Assembly (NCBI RefSeq): GCF_007097365.1
Contig: NZ_VJZR01000016.1
Coordinates: 1-64,000, forward strand
Direction of reading: 5' to 3'
Origin: Flavobacterium franklandianum
Lineage (GTDB): Bacteria; Bacteroidota; Bacteroidia; Flavobacteriales; Flavobacteriaceae
DNA: 64,000 nt
In this document: positions 25,333 through 33,638 of the stretch, piece by piece
Layout of the letters: each line of letters begins with the position of its first letter
Position numbering within the stretch: position 1 is the first letter of the stretch
The notes under the pieces: model-generated
Told to the model about the DNA's origin: nothing
The model's database searches: none
The model's input: the letters and a program-made list of their open reading frames with translations, nothing else
Translations under genes and position numbers: made by a program

Positions 25333-26922
25333 TTATTGCTTAATGAAATTGAATAAGTAAACATCATTTTCATTCATATCAATATCTTTTGAATACTTTC
25401 TATTTGTATCTACAACTACATTTTCTGTTTTAAAAATGGAACCGTTATTTTTTTCTTTGAGCGTTTTTACTTGTTCTTTGGTCAACTGATTGGGTTTATT
25501 CATACTCAAATAATCGGTAAAAACGTCATTCACTTTGTAGCCTACTTTATAAATTTCTAATTTATAATTCCCTTTTGAAAGTCCACCAACTTCAATTCTT
25601 ACTTTTCCTTTTGGTTTCGATGGTAAATCTTTTATATAATATTGCTGATTGTTTGTAGCGTCTGGTAAGGTGTAGGTAAAATCCCAAAGTAAAACCTGCA
25701 CATCACCTTTTGTGTTTTTAGTCGCCCAAGAAGAAGTGTCGGTATTTTGAAGTTCTGTTGTTCCCAATTTCTTCAAAAAAGAATACGAAAAATAGGCAGG
25801 TTTTTTGATTCCTTGCGTATTCAACAATCCGAATCCTCCGTGAAAAGGTGTAAATCTTGGCCCTGGTTCTTCAAAAATATCAGTAAAAACCCAATACGAC
25901 ATTGAGTTTGCCGCGTTGCCAACTTGCTTTAATTTTTGAAGGATATAAGCTGCTGAATGGTAACTATCGTGAATGGGATCGGCTGGTGTGTAGGAGGAAC
26001 TCCATTCGGTGTAATGCAATTCAAGATTGGGTTTTGTTGATGCTGCAATTTCTTTTCTTGACTGCAGCACATCTCCACTTACCGCTCCATTATCTTTGCT
26101 TAAAACGGTTCCACTTTGTCCAAATTCATCTAAAAATCCTTGCCCAACACCGTAGGAATGTGTACTAACAAAATCAATTGGCACTTTATTTTTTTCGCAA
26201 AAATCAATCATTTCGCTTTCCCAAGCAGCACCCGCTGTACCTGGCCCACCCACTTTATAGTCTGGGTTTACACTTTTTATGGCGCGAGTGCTGTAATCAT
26301 ACAATTTGAAATATTCGGCTTGTGTTCCTGTCCAAAAACCGGGAGTTAAATTAGGTTCGTTCCAAACCTCGAAATACCAAGTTTTTACTTCCTCTGCTCC
26401 ATAACGTTCTGTAAAATGTTGGGTTAAATTGCTGATTAGGTCTTCCCATTTTTTATAATCTTTGGGCGGTGTCACATTGCCTTTCCACCAAAAAATAGTT
26501 TGATTGCCACTCGCCAATGCCGATGGCATAAAGCCTAACTCGACAAACGGTTTTATCTTGATACTCAAAAGAAAATCGTACAAAACATCAATATATTGAT
26601 AATTGTATTCCGGATTTCCTTTGCTGTCTTCACGATAAACGCCCATATCATCAGTCAATAAACCGTGCATCCGAATGTATTTAAAATCGCATTCTTTCTT
26701 TACCATAGCCAATTGTTGCTGCCAATCGGCGCGCAATCCTTCATTGGCACGACCTGCACCAATACATTCTTTGAACATCGTGTTCATTTGTCCTACGGAT
26801 TTGGTGTAATCGACTTTTATAATTCTTTCGGTAGAAGTCGGTTTTTTATCATTCAAATTTTGTCCAAACAATGCAATATTGGATAGGCAGAATAGAATAG
26901 TTATTGAAATTAGTTTTTTCAT
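25333..26922 (-). CDS. GH39 glycosidase, beta-xylosidase-like
   Basis: 529 residues with signal peptide (1-20, ending ALFGQ). The GH39 TIM barrel shows acid/base Glu in YFEVWNEPNLTPGFW near residue 189 and nucleophile Glu in LELHYTEWSSSY near 306, followed by MSYWVFTDIFEEPGPR and the HGGFGLLN segment typical of the family, then a beta-sandwich. GH39 enzymes retain configuration and release beta-linked xylose, or in other branches iduronate or arabinose. It may remove xylose or another pentose in the cluster's target glycan. GH39 is not a standard part of xyloglucan loci, so a mixed hemicellulose target is possible. Confidence 0.85.
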   Translation of the reverse strand: MKKLISITILFCLSNIALFGQNLNDKKPTSTERIIKVDYTKSVGQMNTMFKECIGAGRANEGLRADWQQQLAMVKKECDFKYIRMHGLLTDDMGVYREDSKGNPEYNYQYIDVLYDFLLSIKIKPFVELGFMPSALASGNQTIFWWKGNVTPPKDYKKWEDLISNLTQHFTERYGAEEVKTWYFEVWNEPNLTPGFWTGTQAEYFKLYDYSTRAIKSVNPDYKVGGPGTAGAAWESEMIDFCEKNKVPIDFVSTHSYGVGQGFLDEFGQSGTVLSKDNGAVSGDVLQSRKEIAASTKPNLELHYTEWSSSYTPADPIHDSYHSAAYILQKLKQVGNAANSMSYWVFTDIFEEPGPRFTPFHGGFGLLNTQGIKKPAYFSYSFLKKLGTTELQNTDTSSWATKNTKGDVQVLLWDFTYTLPDATNNQQYYIKDLPSKPKGKVRIEVGGLSKGNYKLEIYKVGYKVNDVFTDYLSMNKPNQLTKEQVKTLKEKNNGSIFKTENVVVDTNRKYSKDIDMNENDVYLFNFIKQ

Positions 26923-26929
26923 TGTAATA

Positions 26930-29095
26930 TTATTTCAAGGTTATTTTTTTGGTTAACACAATCGCGTCAGATGCGCCGCCTATTTGTATTTCAATTTGTC
27001 CTTTTTCGAGTTCAAATTGTTGTTTGGTTGTATTCCAATTTTCTAAATCTTTAGCTTTCAAGGTCAAGGTTACCATTTTGGTTTCGCCTGCTTTTATTGC
27101 CACTCTTTGAAAAGCTTTTAGTGCTTTTATTGGTTGTTGAATAGCCGAATCTATTGATTTTACATACAACTGAATGACTTCTTCTCCATCCCGTTTCCCA
27201 GTATTAGTAACCGAAACTGAAACAGTTATATTTTTTTTCTTTTCTAAAGTTTCCTTGTTGAACGCAATCGAATTGTACGAAAAACTGGTGTAACTCAATC
27301 CGTGACCAAAAGCATACAAAGGTTTCCCTTGAAAATACATATAGGTTCTTCCGTTGCGAATGTTGTAATCCAATAAATCGGGCAAATCTGTGATGGCTGC
27401 CACCCAAGTTTGCGTCAATCTTCCGGCAGGATTGTAATCTCCAAATAATACATCAGCCAAAGCAGTACCCAATTCTTGGCTGTTTTGTGTCAGGTGTACA
27501 ATGGCGGGAATGTTTTCCTGTGTCCAATTGATGGCATACGGAAAACTACTGATGAGCGCCACGACCGTGTTGGGATTGGCTTGATACGCAATTTTGATTA
27601 AATCTTCCTGTTCCAATGTCAAAGATTGTCTGTCAACAGCTTCTTTTCCTTCGCTCGGAACGGGACAATCATTCCAACCGGCATTGCAAACCGGATGATT
27701 TCCAACCACGACAATAACAACATCTGCTTTTTTGGAAATTGAAGCTGCTTTCCCGTCGGCATTGTTTTTGGCGTATAAAATTTCGACATTCGAACCCAAT
27801 TTATTTTTAATTCCCTGCAAAGGAGTAATCATATACGGAGGAGTTCCGCTGTACCAATCTAAAAGCACTTGGTCAGCACGAAGTCCGATTATGGCAACAG
27901 TTTTTAGCTTTTCTTTTTGCAAAGGCAGCAATCGTTTAGCCGGATCATTTTTCAATAAAACGATTGATTTCAAGGTGGCTTCCAATGCCAATTTTTTGTG
28001 GGCTTCGGAATTCCAAGGGTCAATTGTGTCTTTAGCTGTTCCAATTTTAGCATACGGATTTTTGTCTGGAGCATCCAACATTCCTAGTTTGATCATTACC
28101 CGAAAATTACCACGAATTTCTGCATCGATGTCTTTCTCGGTTAAATATCCTTTGGCAATTGCGCCGTTTACTGCTTCTTTATAATCATCTAAAAATTGAT
28201 TGATTCCAGCTTTTATTACCGCTGCGGCTCCCAAATACGAATCAGCATAATATTTATGATCCGAAAGTAACAACTTGAAAGCACCGCCATCGGTACAAAT
28301 AATTCCGTTTTGTCCCCATTCCTTTTGGGTGATGTCTTTCAACATTGGATGCACTGTAGCCGGGATTCCATTCACCTTATTGTAAGATGCCATATAAGCT
28401 CGTGAACCGCCTTCGATAATCCCCATTCGAAAAGGAACTGAATAATATTCTCTCCAAAGTCGTTCATCAAAATCGGATGAAGTATAAGTTCTTCCATCTT
28501 CATTGCTGTTGGCCAAAAAGTGTTTCATCAACGATGCCGATTGCCAATATTTGGAATGATTTCCCTGAAGTCCTTTTACAAAAGCAACAGTCATTGTTCC
28601 GTTAAAAAAAGCATCTTCTCCATAACTTTCCTCGGTACGTCCCCAACGCGGATCTCTAGCAATATCGGCATTTGGAGCCCGAATCACCAAACCTCCACGG
28701 TTGTATTTCTGAAAAGCATAACGTGCTTCATATCCTTCAACTTGGGCTACTTTTTGAATTAAATCGACATCCCAGGTTTCGCCCAAACCATATGCTTGCG
28801 GAAAAGTGGTGGTGGTAATTGGTTTTTTGCCTTTTCCACCCCAACCTGCTGGACCGCCTAATGCCAATCCGTGCAATCCTTCGACGTGACCTGTTCCTAC
28901 AACTCCTAATCTTGGAACGGAAGGATTCGTGCTTAATACCGCCACTTTTTCCTCCAAAGTCATTAACGACAAAAGATTATCAATGCGTTTTTCAACATCC
29001 AAATTGGGATTTTGAAAAGTGTATTGCTGTTTTTTTTGAGCCCAAACTACGTTAAAGCAGAATAAAAAAACAAGGGGTAAAATGAGATTTTTCAT
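26930..29095 (-). CDS. GH3 beta-glucosidase/beta-xylosidase
   Basis: 721 residues with signal peptide (1-19). GH3 layout: TIM-barrel domain with GLHGLALGG, RDPRWGRTEESYGEDAF near residue 150, KHFLANSNEDGR and nucleophile Asp in GIICTDGGAFKLL near 268; (alpha/beta)6 sandwich with KSIVLLKNDPAKRLLPL; C-terminal fibronectin-III-like domain from about 610 (GEEVIQLYVK). It removes terminal glucose or xylose from oligosaccharides in the periplasm. In this cluster it would finish backbone glucosides after side chains are stripped. TDGG instead of the common SDW after the nucleophile is seen in some xylosidase-like GH3 groups, so specificity is open. Confidence 0.9.
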   Translation of the reverse strand: MKNLILPLVFLFCFNVVWAQKKQQYTFQNPNLDVEKRIDNLLSLMTLEEKVAVLSTNPSVPRLGVVGTGHVEGLHGLALGGPAGWGGKGKKPITTTTFPQAYGLGETWDVDLIQKVAQVEGYEARYAFQKYNRGGLVIRAPNADIARDPRWGRTEESYGEDAFFNGTMTVAFVKGLQGNHSKYWQSASLMKHFLANSNEDGRTYTSSDFDERLWREYYSVPFRMGIIEGGSRAYMASYNKVNGIPATVHPMLKDITQKEWGQNGIICTDGGAFKLLLSDHKYYADSYLGAAAVIKAGINQFLDDYKEAVNGAIAKGYLTEKDIDAEIRGNFRVMIKLGMLDAPDKNPYAKIGTAKDTIDPWNSEAHKKLALEATLKSIVLLKNDPAKRLLPLQKEKLKTVAIIGLRADQVLLDWYSGTPPYMITPLQGIKNKLGSNVEILYAKNNADGKAASISKKADVVIVVVGNHPVCNAGWNDCPVPSEGKEAVDRQSLTLEQEDLIKIAYQANPNTVVALISSFPYAINWTQENIPAIVHLTQNSQELGTALADVLFGDYNPAGRLTQTWVAAITDLPDLLDYNIRNGRTYMYFQGKPLYAFGHGLSYTSFSYNSIAFNKETLEKKKNITVSVSVTNTGKRDGEEVIQLYVKSIDSAIQQPIKALKAFQRVAIKAGETKMVTLTLKAKDLENWNTTKQQFELEKGQIEIQIGGASDAIVLTKKITLK

Positions 29096-29116
29096 TTTAG
29101 AAAATAGGGATTAATT

Positions 29117-29150
29117 AAAACCCGACAGATTTAAAAAAACTTGTCGGGTT
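29117..29150 (-). terminator. Hairpin between the GH97 and GH3 genes, possible partial terminator
   Basis: Perfect 9-bp arms AACCCGACA (29119-29127) and TGTCGGGTT (29142-29150). On the minus strand it follows the GH97 stop by ten bases and is trailed by TTTTAATT. The T run is short, so read-through into GH3 is likely. Confidence 0.5.
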
Positions 29151-29159
29151 GCCTTGAAA

Positions 29160-31163
29160 TTATATTTTTTTGAATCGAATCGCTGTTCCTCCTGCTCCAC
29201 CCAAATGCAATTTCAACACATCCGAAGCTTTTACCGTTTTTTTAGAAATGGCAACCGCCGATGGATTGTGAGTTTCGTCCGTTCCTTCGGCATCAGCATA
29301 AATTTGGGCTTCGTATGTGGCTTTAGAATCTAAAAACGATAATTTTATTTCTAAATCTCTAGCTTTTTCATTGGTCATACTTCCCAAATACCAATCTTCG
29401 CTATTTTGATCTTTACGAACGGTTGTCAAGTATTCTCCAATTTCGGCATTCAATACTTTTGTGTCTGCCCAATCAGTAGGAACGTCTTTCAAAAATTGAT
29501 AAGCCGGTACTGCATAGTTTTCAGGAAGATCAGCCAACATCTGGATTGGCGAATAAAACGTTACATACATCGCTAATTGCTGTGCCGTTGTTCCGTGAAC
29601 TCTTTTTCCAGGATATCCTTGTTTGATTTCGACATCCAAAACTCCTGGCGTATATTCCATTGGTCCCGATAACATTCTGGTAAAAGGCAAAATCACAACG
29701 TGATTTGGTGGATTTCCTTCACTCCAAGCGTTGTATTCCTGTCCTCTTGCCGCTTCTCTAGCCAACATATTTGGATAGGTTCTGCGCTCTCCGGTGTCTT
29801 TAATTGGTTCGTGATAGAAAACGGCCAGATCATATTCAGCGGCTTTATTCAATACATACCTGAAATAATTTACTCCAAATTGTCCGTGGTGCCATTCTTT
29901 CATATTTAATTTAGAACCCACATGACCAATTTTTACCGTATGAATTCCTAATTTTTTGTACAAAGCAAATCCGTTATCAATTTGTTTAATGTAGTTAATC
30001 AAATTCGAACCCGTTTCATGATAACCAATAAGTTCTACACCTTTTTCTTTTCCGTATGCTACGACTTTTTCCAAATCAAAATTATCGGCACTTTGCGTGA
30101 AACTGAACATGTGCATGTGGTTTTCATACCATTGTTGTGTCCAGCCTTTATTCCAGCCTTCAATCAATAAATGGTGCAACCCTTCTTTGGCGGTAAAATC
30201 GATATATTCTTTGGCATGTGTCGTAGTAGCTCCTTGTTTCTCTCCTTCCCAGAAAGTATATTTTCCGATGTGCATTGCCCACCAAATTCCAAAATATTTA
30301 TAGGGTTTCACATAGGACGGATTGCCCATTTTGTTAGGTTCGTTTAGATTTAGAATCAAATAGGAATCTATTAAATCTCCTGCAGTTTCACCAATTTGAA
30401 TGGTTCTCCAAGAAGAAGTAAAGCTGTCTTTTACCCTTACTTTCACTCCATCTGCCCAAGGCACCAAGTCCGTTTTCAATTGGGTTCCTTGTGTGTTGAC
30501 CAATGTAGTGCTGGCATAATCGATTAAGTTGGCTTCATGAAAACTCAATTTCAATCCACTTTTGCTTTCGATAGTCAATGGCGTATGTACCGTATCTAAA
30601 GTACTTACAGGGCTGTCTTTGTATAAGTATTCGTAACGATTTTCTCTGTAAGCTGGAATCCACCAAGCCTTTCCGTCTTCTTTTAGATTAAAGGTCGTTT
30701 TTTCATCCATGATAAAAATACTGTCTTTCGAAATCTGTTTTGGATAGACATATCTAAAAGCAACTCCGTCATCGAAAGCACGGAATTGAATTTCAAGTTG
30801 GCGTTTTTGTTTGTCCTTTTGTTGCAATTTTACGACCAACTGGTTGTAGTGGTTTCTAATTTTTTTCTTTTCGCCCCAGACCTGTTCCCAAGTGGCATCG
30901 AAACTTGAGTTTTCTACTTTAATGATTTCGAAATTTCTGCTAAAATCATCGTTGTTCTTGAATAAAAACCCCATTTCGGATGGTGAAATCACTTCGGTTT
31001 TTCCGTGTGTTACTGCATATTTTGGAGCACTATCTACGAGTTCGAACTTGATTTTATTTTGACCGCCCGGAGAAGTCAATTCATAGGATTTTGCTTTTTT
31101 CCCTTGAGCATTACCTACAGCTATTGAAAGCAATAATGCGGGAAGAATCAGATTTTTAATCAT
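29160..31163 (-). CDS. GH97 glycosidase, inverting alpha-glucosidase type
   Basis: 667 residues from the ATG at 31163, where the signal peptide begins (MIKNLILPALLLSIAVGNAQ); a longer reading adds 15 unlikely residues. All three GH97 regions are present: N-terminal supersandwich (SPGGQNKIKF), TIM barrel with GYHETGSN near residue 380, HVGSKLNMKEW, FYHEPIKDTG near 451 and AARGQEYNAW near 474, and a C-terminal beta domain. The Glu residues used by inverting SusB-type enzymes appear kept, and the barrel position holding the Asp nucleophile in retaining alpha-galactosidases looks like Gly (KIGHVG). So alpha-glucosidase-type chemistry is favoured over alpha-galactosidase, by eye only. Confidence 0.85.
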   Translation of the reverse strand: MIKNLILPALLLSIAVGNAQGKKAKSYELTSPGGQNKIKFELVDSAPKYAVTHGKTEVISPSEMGFLFKNNDDFSRNFEIIKVENSSFDATWEQVWGEKKKIRNHYNQLVVKLQQKDKQKRQLEIQFRAFDDGVAFRYVYPKQISKDSIFIMDEKTTFNLKEDGKAWWIPAYRENRYEYLYKDSPVSTLDTVHTPLTIESKSGLKLSFHEANLIDYASTTLVNTQGTQLKTDLVPWADGVKVRVKDSFTSSWRTIQIGETAGDLIDSYLILNLNEPNKMGNPSYVKPYKYFGIWWAMHIGKYTFWEGEKQGATTTHAKEYIDFTAKEGLHHLLIEGWNKGWTQQWYENHMHMFSFTQSADNFDLEKVVAYGKEKGVELIGYHETGSNLINYIKQIDNGFALYKKLGIHTVKIGHVGSKLNMKEWHHGQFGVNYFRYVLNKAAEYDLAVFYHEPIKDTGERRTYPNMLAREAARGQEYNAWSEGNPPNHVVILPFTRMLSGPMEYTPGVLDVEIKQGYPGKRVHGTTAQQLAMYVTFYSPIQMLADLPENYAVPAYQFLKDVPTDWADTKVLNAEIGEYLTTVRKDQNSEDWYLGSMTNEKARDLEIKLSFLDSKATYEAQIYADAEGTDETHNPSAVAISKKTVKASDVLKLHLGGAGGTAIRFKKI

Positions 31164-31211
31164 TGTTTTGTATTTAAATTTTAAATAAATCGGGTTTCCA
31201 ATAACCATTTA

Positions 31212-33611
31212 TTATTTAATCAGTTCTGTTTTAAATGTAGTTTTCCCGTTGAATGGATTGGCATCAACTTCAAAAGAATTTCCTTTTTTTGAAACAGTTA
31301 TCGTTTGTACTTTATCTCCTTCTGGCAAATAAACTTTGGCAGTAGCCGTTGTAGTTGCATCGGTAGCATATACTTTTAAGGTTAATTTACTCCAATCCAT
31401 ATCTTTTGTAGATTGTGCCAATTTAATGTGTGGAATCGCAGAACCATTTCTTACCAAAACAATTATTGGTATTGCACCAGCTTCAATTTTGTGCCATCCG
31501 CCCTGATATACTTTTTTGGTTTGATAATCAATCCAAGTCCCTTCTGGAAGATAAACGTCTCTGCCGGTAACCTCTTCAAATAAAGGCGCCACCAACATAC
31601 TGGAGCCAAAAAGATATTCGTTATCGACCAACCAAGAACCTTGATCATTTGGATATTCTAAAAACAAAGCACGCATCATTGGCAATCCTTTTTGGCTACT
31701 TTCTTTAGCTTGAGCATAAATATAAGGCATCAATTCGTAACGCATATTATCGGCATTTCTAAATGTTTCCAATAAATCTTTGCTGTATAACCAAGGTTCG
31801 CGTGGAGGTTCGCCATGACTTCTTACGTGAGAGGTCAACATTCCAAAAGGAGCCCAACGACGGTATAAATTCTCTGGAGATTTAGTTACAAATCCACCAA
31901 CATCGTGACTCCAGAAACTGAAACCACACAATCCTAAAGAAAGTCCACCTCTTAACTCAGCCGACATTGCTCCGTTTGAAGTTTCGGCATCACCACCCCA
32001 ATGCAATGGGTAACGTTGGCTTCCAGCCCAAGTACTTCTCGCCCAGATTAATGTGTACCCTTTTTCTTTTTGGGTGATGTCGGCAACGGCTTTATTGTAT
32101 CGCAAAGGGTATAAATTATGCTCATAAAATCCTGTTCGCCCTGAATGATAAATTCCGTCTGGTGGTGCAGCTTCGCCAAAATCCACTTTGAAAACGCTCA
32201 CTCCTTGATCAAATAATGTTTTCAATTTAGCTTGATACCAAGTCACAGTTTCTGGATTCGAAAAATCTAGAACAGCATCTTCATAAGGAAGATTTCCTTT
32301 GCGGTCTCTTACAGCCAGATTTTTGTCCATTATTTCATTAAATAATGTGTTCTTTGGAGAGAAATAAGGCAATTGCCATAAACAAACATGGAATCCATCG
32401 TCTTTTAAATCCGACATCATTTTTACTGGATCATCAAAACGTTTTTTGGCAAACTCATAATTATTGCGCCAATCTACATCAAACCATCCTGTATCATAAT
32501 GAATTACATCGGTTGGAATTTTATAGGCACGAAGATTTTTAGCGACTTCACGACCTTCTTTTTCAGAAAAGTAAGTGATGCGACTCATCCAGAAACCAAA
32601 TGACCAAAGCGGTGGCATGGCTGCTTTTCCGGTAAGATTTGTATATTCATCTAATATTTCTTTGGGTTCGCCAATAAAGTAAAACAAATCGGCTTCGTCA
32701 TCTCCAATATACATTTCATTGGCACTGCCGTAATATTTTCCAAAATCGACTGTGATGGGTGTGGAATGGTGCATAAAAACTCCGTATCCACGGCTACTCA
32801 TGTAAAACGGAATGGGTTTGTACATGGTTTCGTTTTGGATTCCGTTGGCATCATCTGTCCAAAGAACTACTTTTTGTCCCCTTTTATTAAATTGTGTAAA
32901 AGATTCTCCACAACCAAATAATTTTTCGTCAGGTTCTAAACTAAAAGCAGCTCCCATACTTCTGGAATAATCACTGTTTCGTCTCACGTATGAAAAAGGT
33001 AGCGTTGGCGTGTAGGAGTTTGCAAAATCAGAATTATGAAGTGTTCCTGTCAACATTTTGCCTTTTTCATCATATATTTTTACGTGCCAAGGTTTGGTTT
33101 GAATTTCAACCGAGCCGTGTTTGCTGGTAAATTTATAACCACCTTCTATTTTAGCATATTTCCACAATTCGGGATGATTGGGTGCAACCCCGTCAACCAA
33201 CATTAGAGATTCTTTTTGAGGACGAAACTGTGGTCCCGAAGTCATTTTTATTCTCAAAGTTCTGTCAGACACAAACTGAATTTGAAAAGGTAAAACTGGC
33301 GATGCTTCATACTCTGTTGTTGGAAATTCATTGGCCACAACTTCCGTTGGTTTCATCTCGATATTGTTGAATGCTTGACGTGTTTTGTAATCATAACGCA
33401 AGTATTTTACAGTTCCTTTTCCGGTTTGTGGATCAAAACTCGCCAATTCATCGGCAAAGTAAAAAGTATTCAAATAATTCTCGAAATCTTTGCTAATGTC
33501 AATGGGAGCGTTGAGAACATCGGCATTTTGAATTTGAGCTGTAGCCTTTGGAATCAAAAAAAGTCCAAAAAAAACGGTTGAAAATAACGTTATTAACTGA
33601 GGTTTGTTCAT
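31212..33611 (-). CDS. GH31 alpha-xylosidase-like glycosidase
   Basis: 799 residues with signal peptide (to about residue 25, ending ATAQ). N-terminal beta sandwich, GH31 barrel with SFGFWMSRITYFSE near residue 340, nucleophile Asp in VFKVDFGEAAP near 476 and acid/base Asp in HWGGDAETSNG near 539, then C-terminal beta domains (PEGTWIDYQTKKVYQGG). The DFGE and WGGD signature follows the YicI alpha-xylosidase group, which removes alpha-1,6-xylose from xyloglucan oligosaccharides. Upstream neighbour is GH2 with a 27-bp gap, downstream GH97. Alpha-glucosidase activity is the main alternative. Confidence 0.9.
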   Translation of the reverse strand: MNKPQLITLFSTVFFGLFLIPKATAQIQNADVLNAPIDISKDFENYLNTFYFADELASFDPQTGKGTVKYLRYDYKTRQAFNNIEMKPTEVVANEFPTTEYEASPVLPFQIQFVSDRTLRIKMTSGPQFRPQKESLMLVDGVAPNHPELWKYAKIEGGYKFTSKHGSVEIQTKPWHVKIYDEKGKMLTGTLHNSDFANSYTPTLPFSYVRRNSDYSRSMGAAFSLEPDEKLFGCGESFTQFNKRGQKVVLWTDDANGIQNETMYKPIPFYMSSRGYGVFMHHSTPITVDFGKYYGSANEMYIGDDEADLFYFIGEPKEILDEYTNLTGKAAMPPLWSFGFWMSRITYFSEKEGREVAKNLRAYKIPTDVIHYDTGWFDVDWRNNYEFAKKRFDDPVKMMSDLKDDGFHVCLWQLPYFSPKNTLFNEIMDKNLAVRDRKGNLPYEDAVLDFSNPETVTWYQAKLKTLFDQGVSVFKVDFGEAAPPDGIYHSGRTGFYEHNLYPLRYNKAVADITQKEKGYTLIWARSTWAGSQRYPLHWGGDAETSNGAMSAELRGGLSLGLCGFSFWSHDVGGFVTKSPENLYRRWAPFGMLTSHVRSHGEPPREPWLYSKDLLETFRNADNMRYELMPYIYAQAKESSQKGLPMMRALFLEYPNDQGSWLVDNEYLFGSSMLVAPLFEEVTGRDVYLPEGTWIDYQTKKVYQGGWHKIEAGAIPIIVLVRNGSAIPHIKLAQSTKDMDWSKLTLKVYATDATTTATAKVYLPEGDKVQTITVSKKGNSFEVDANPFNGKTTFKTELIK

Positions 33612-33638
33612 TGTTTTGATATTTGATTTTCTATTTTT

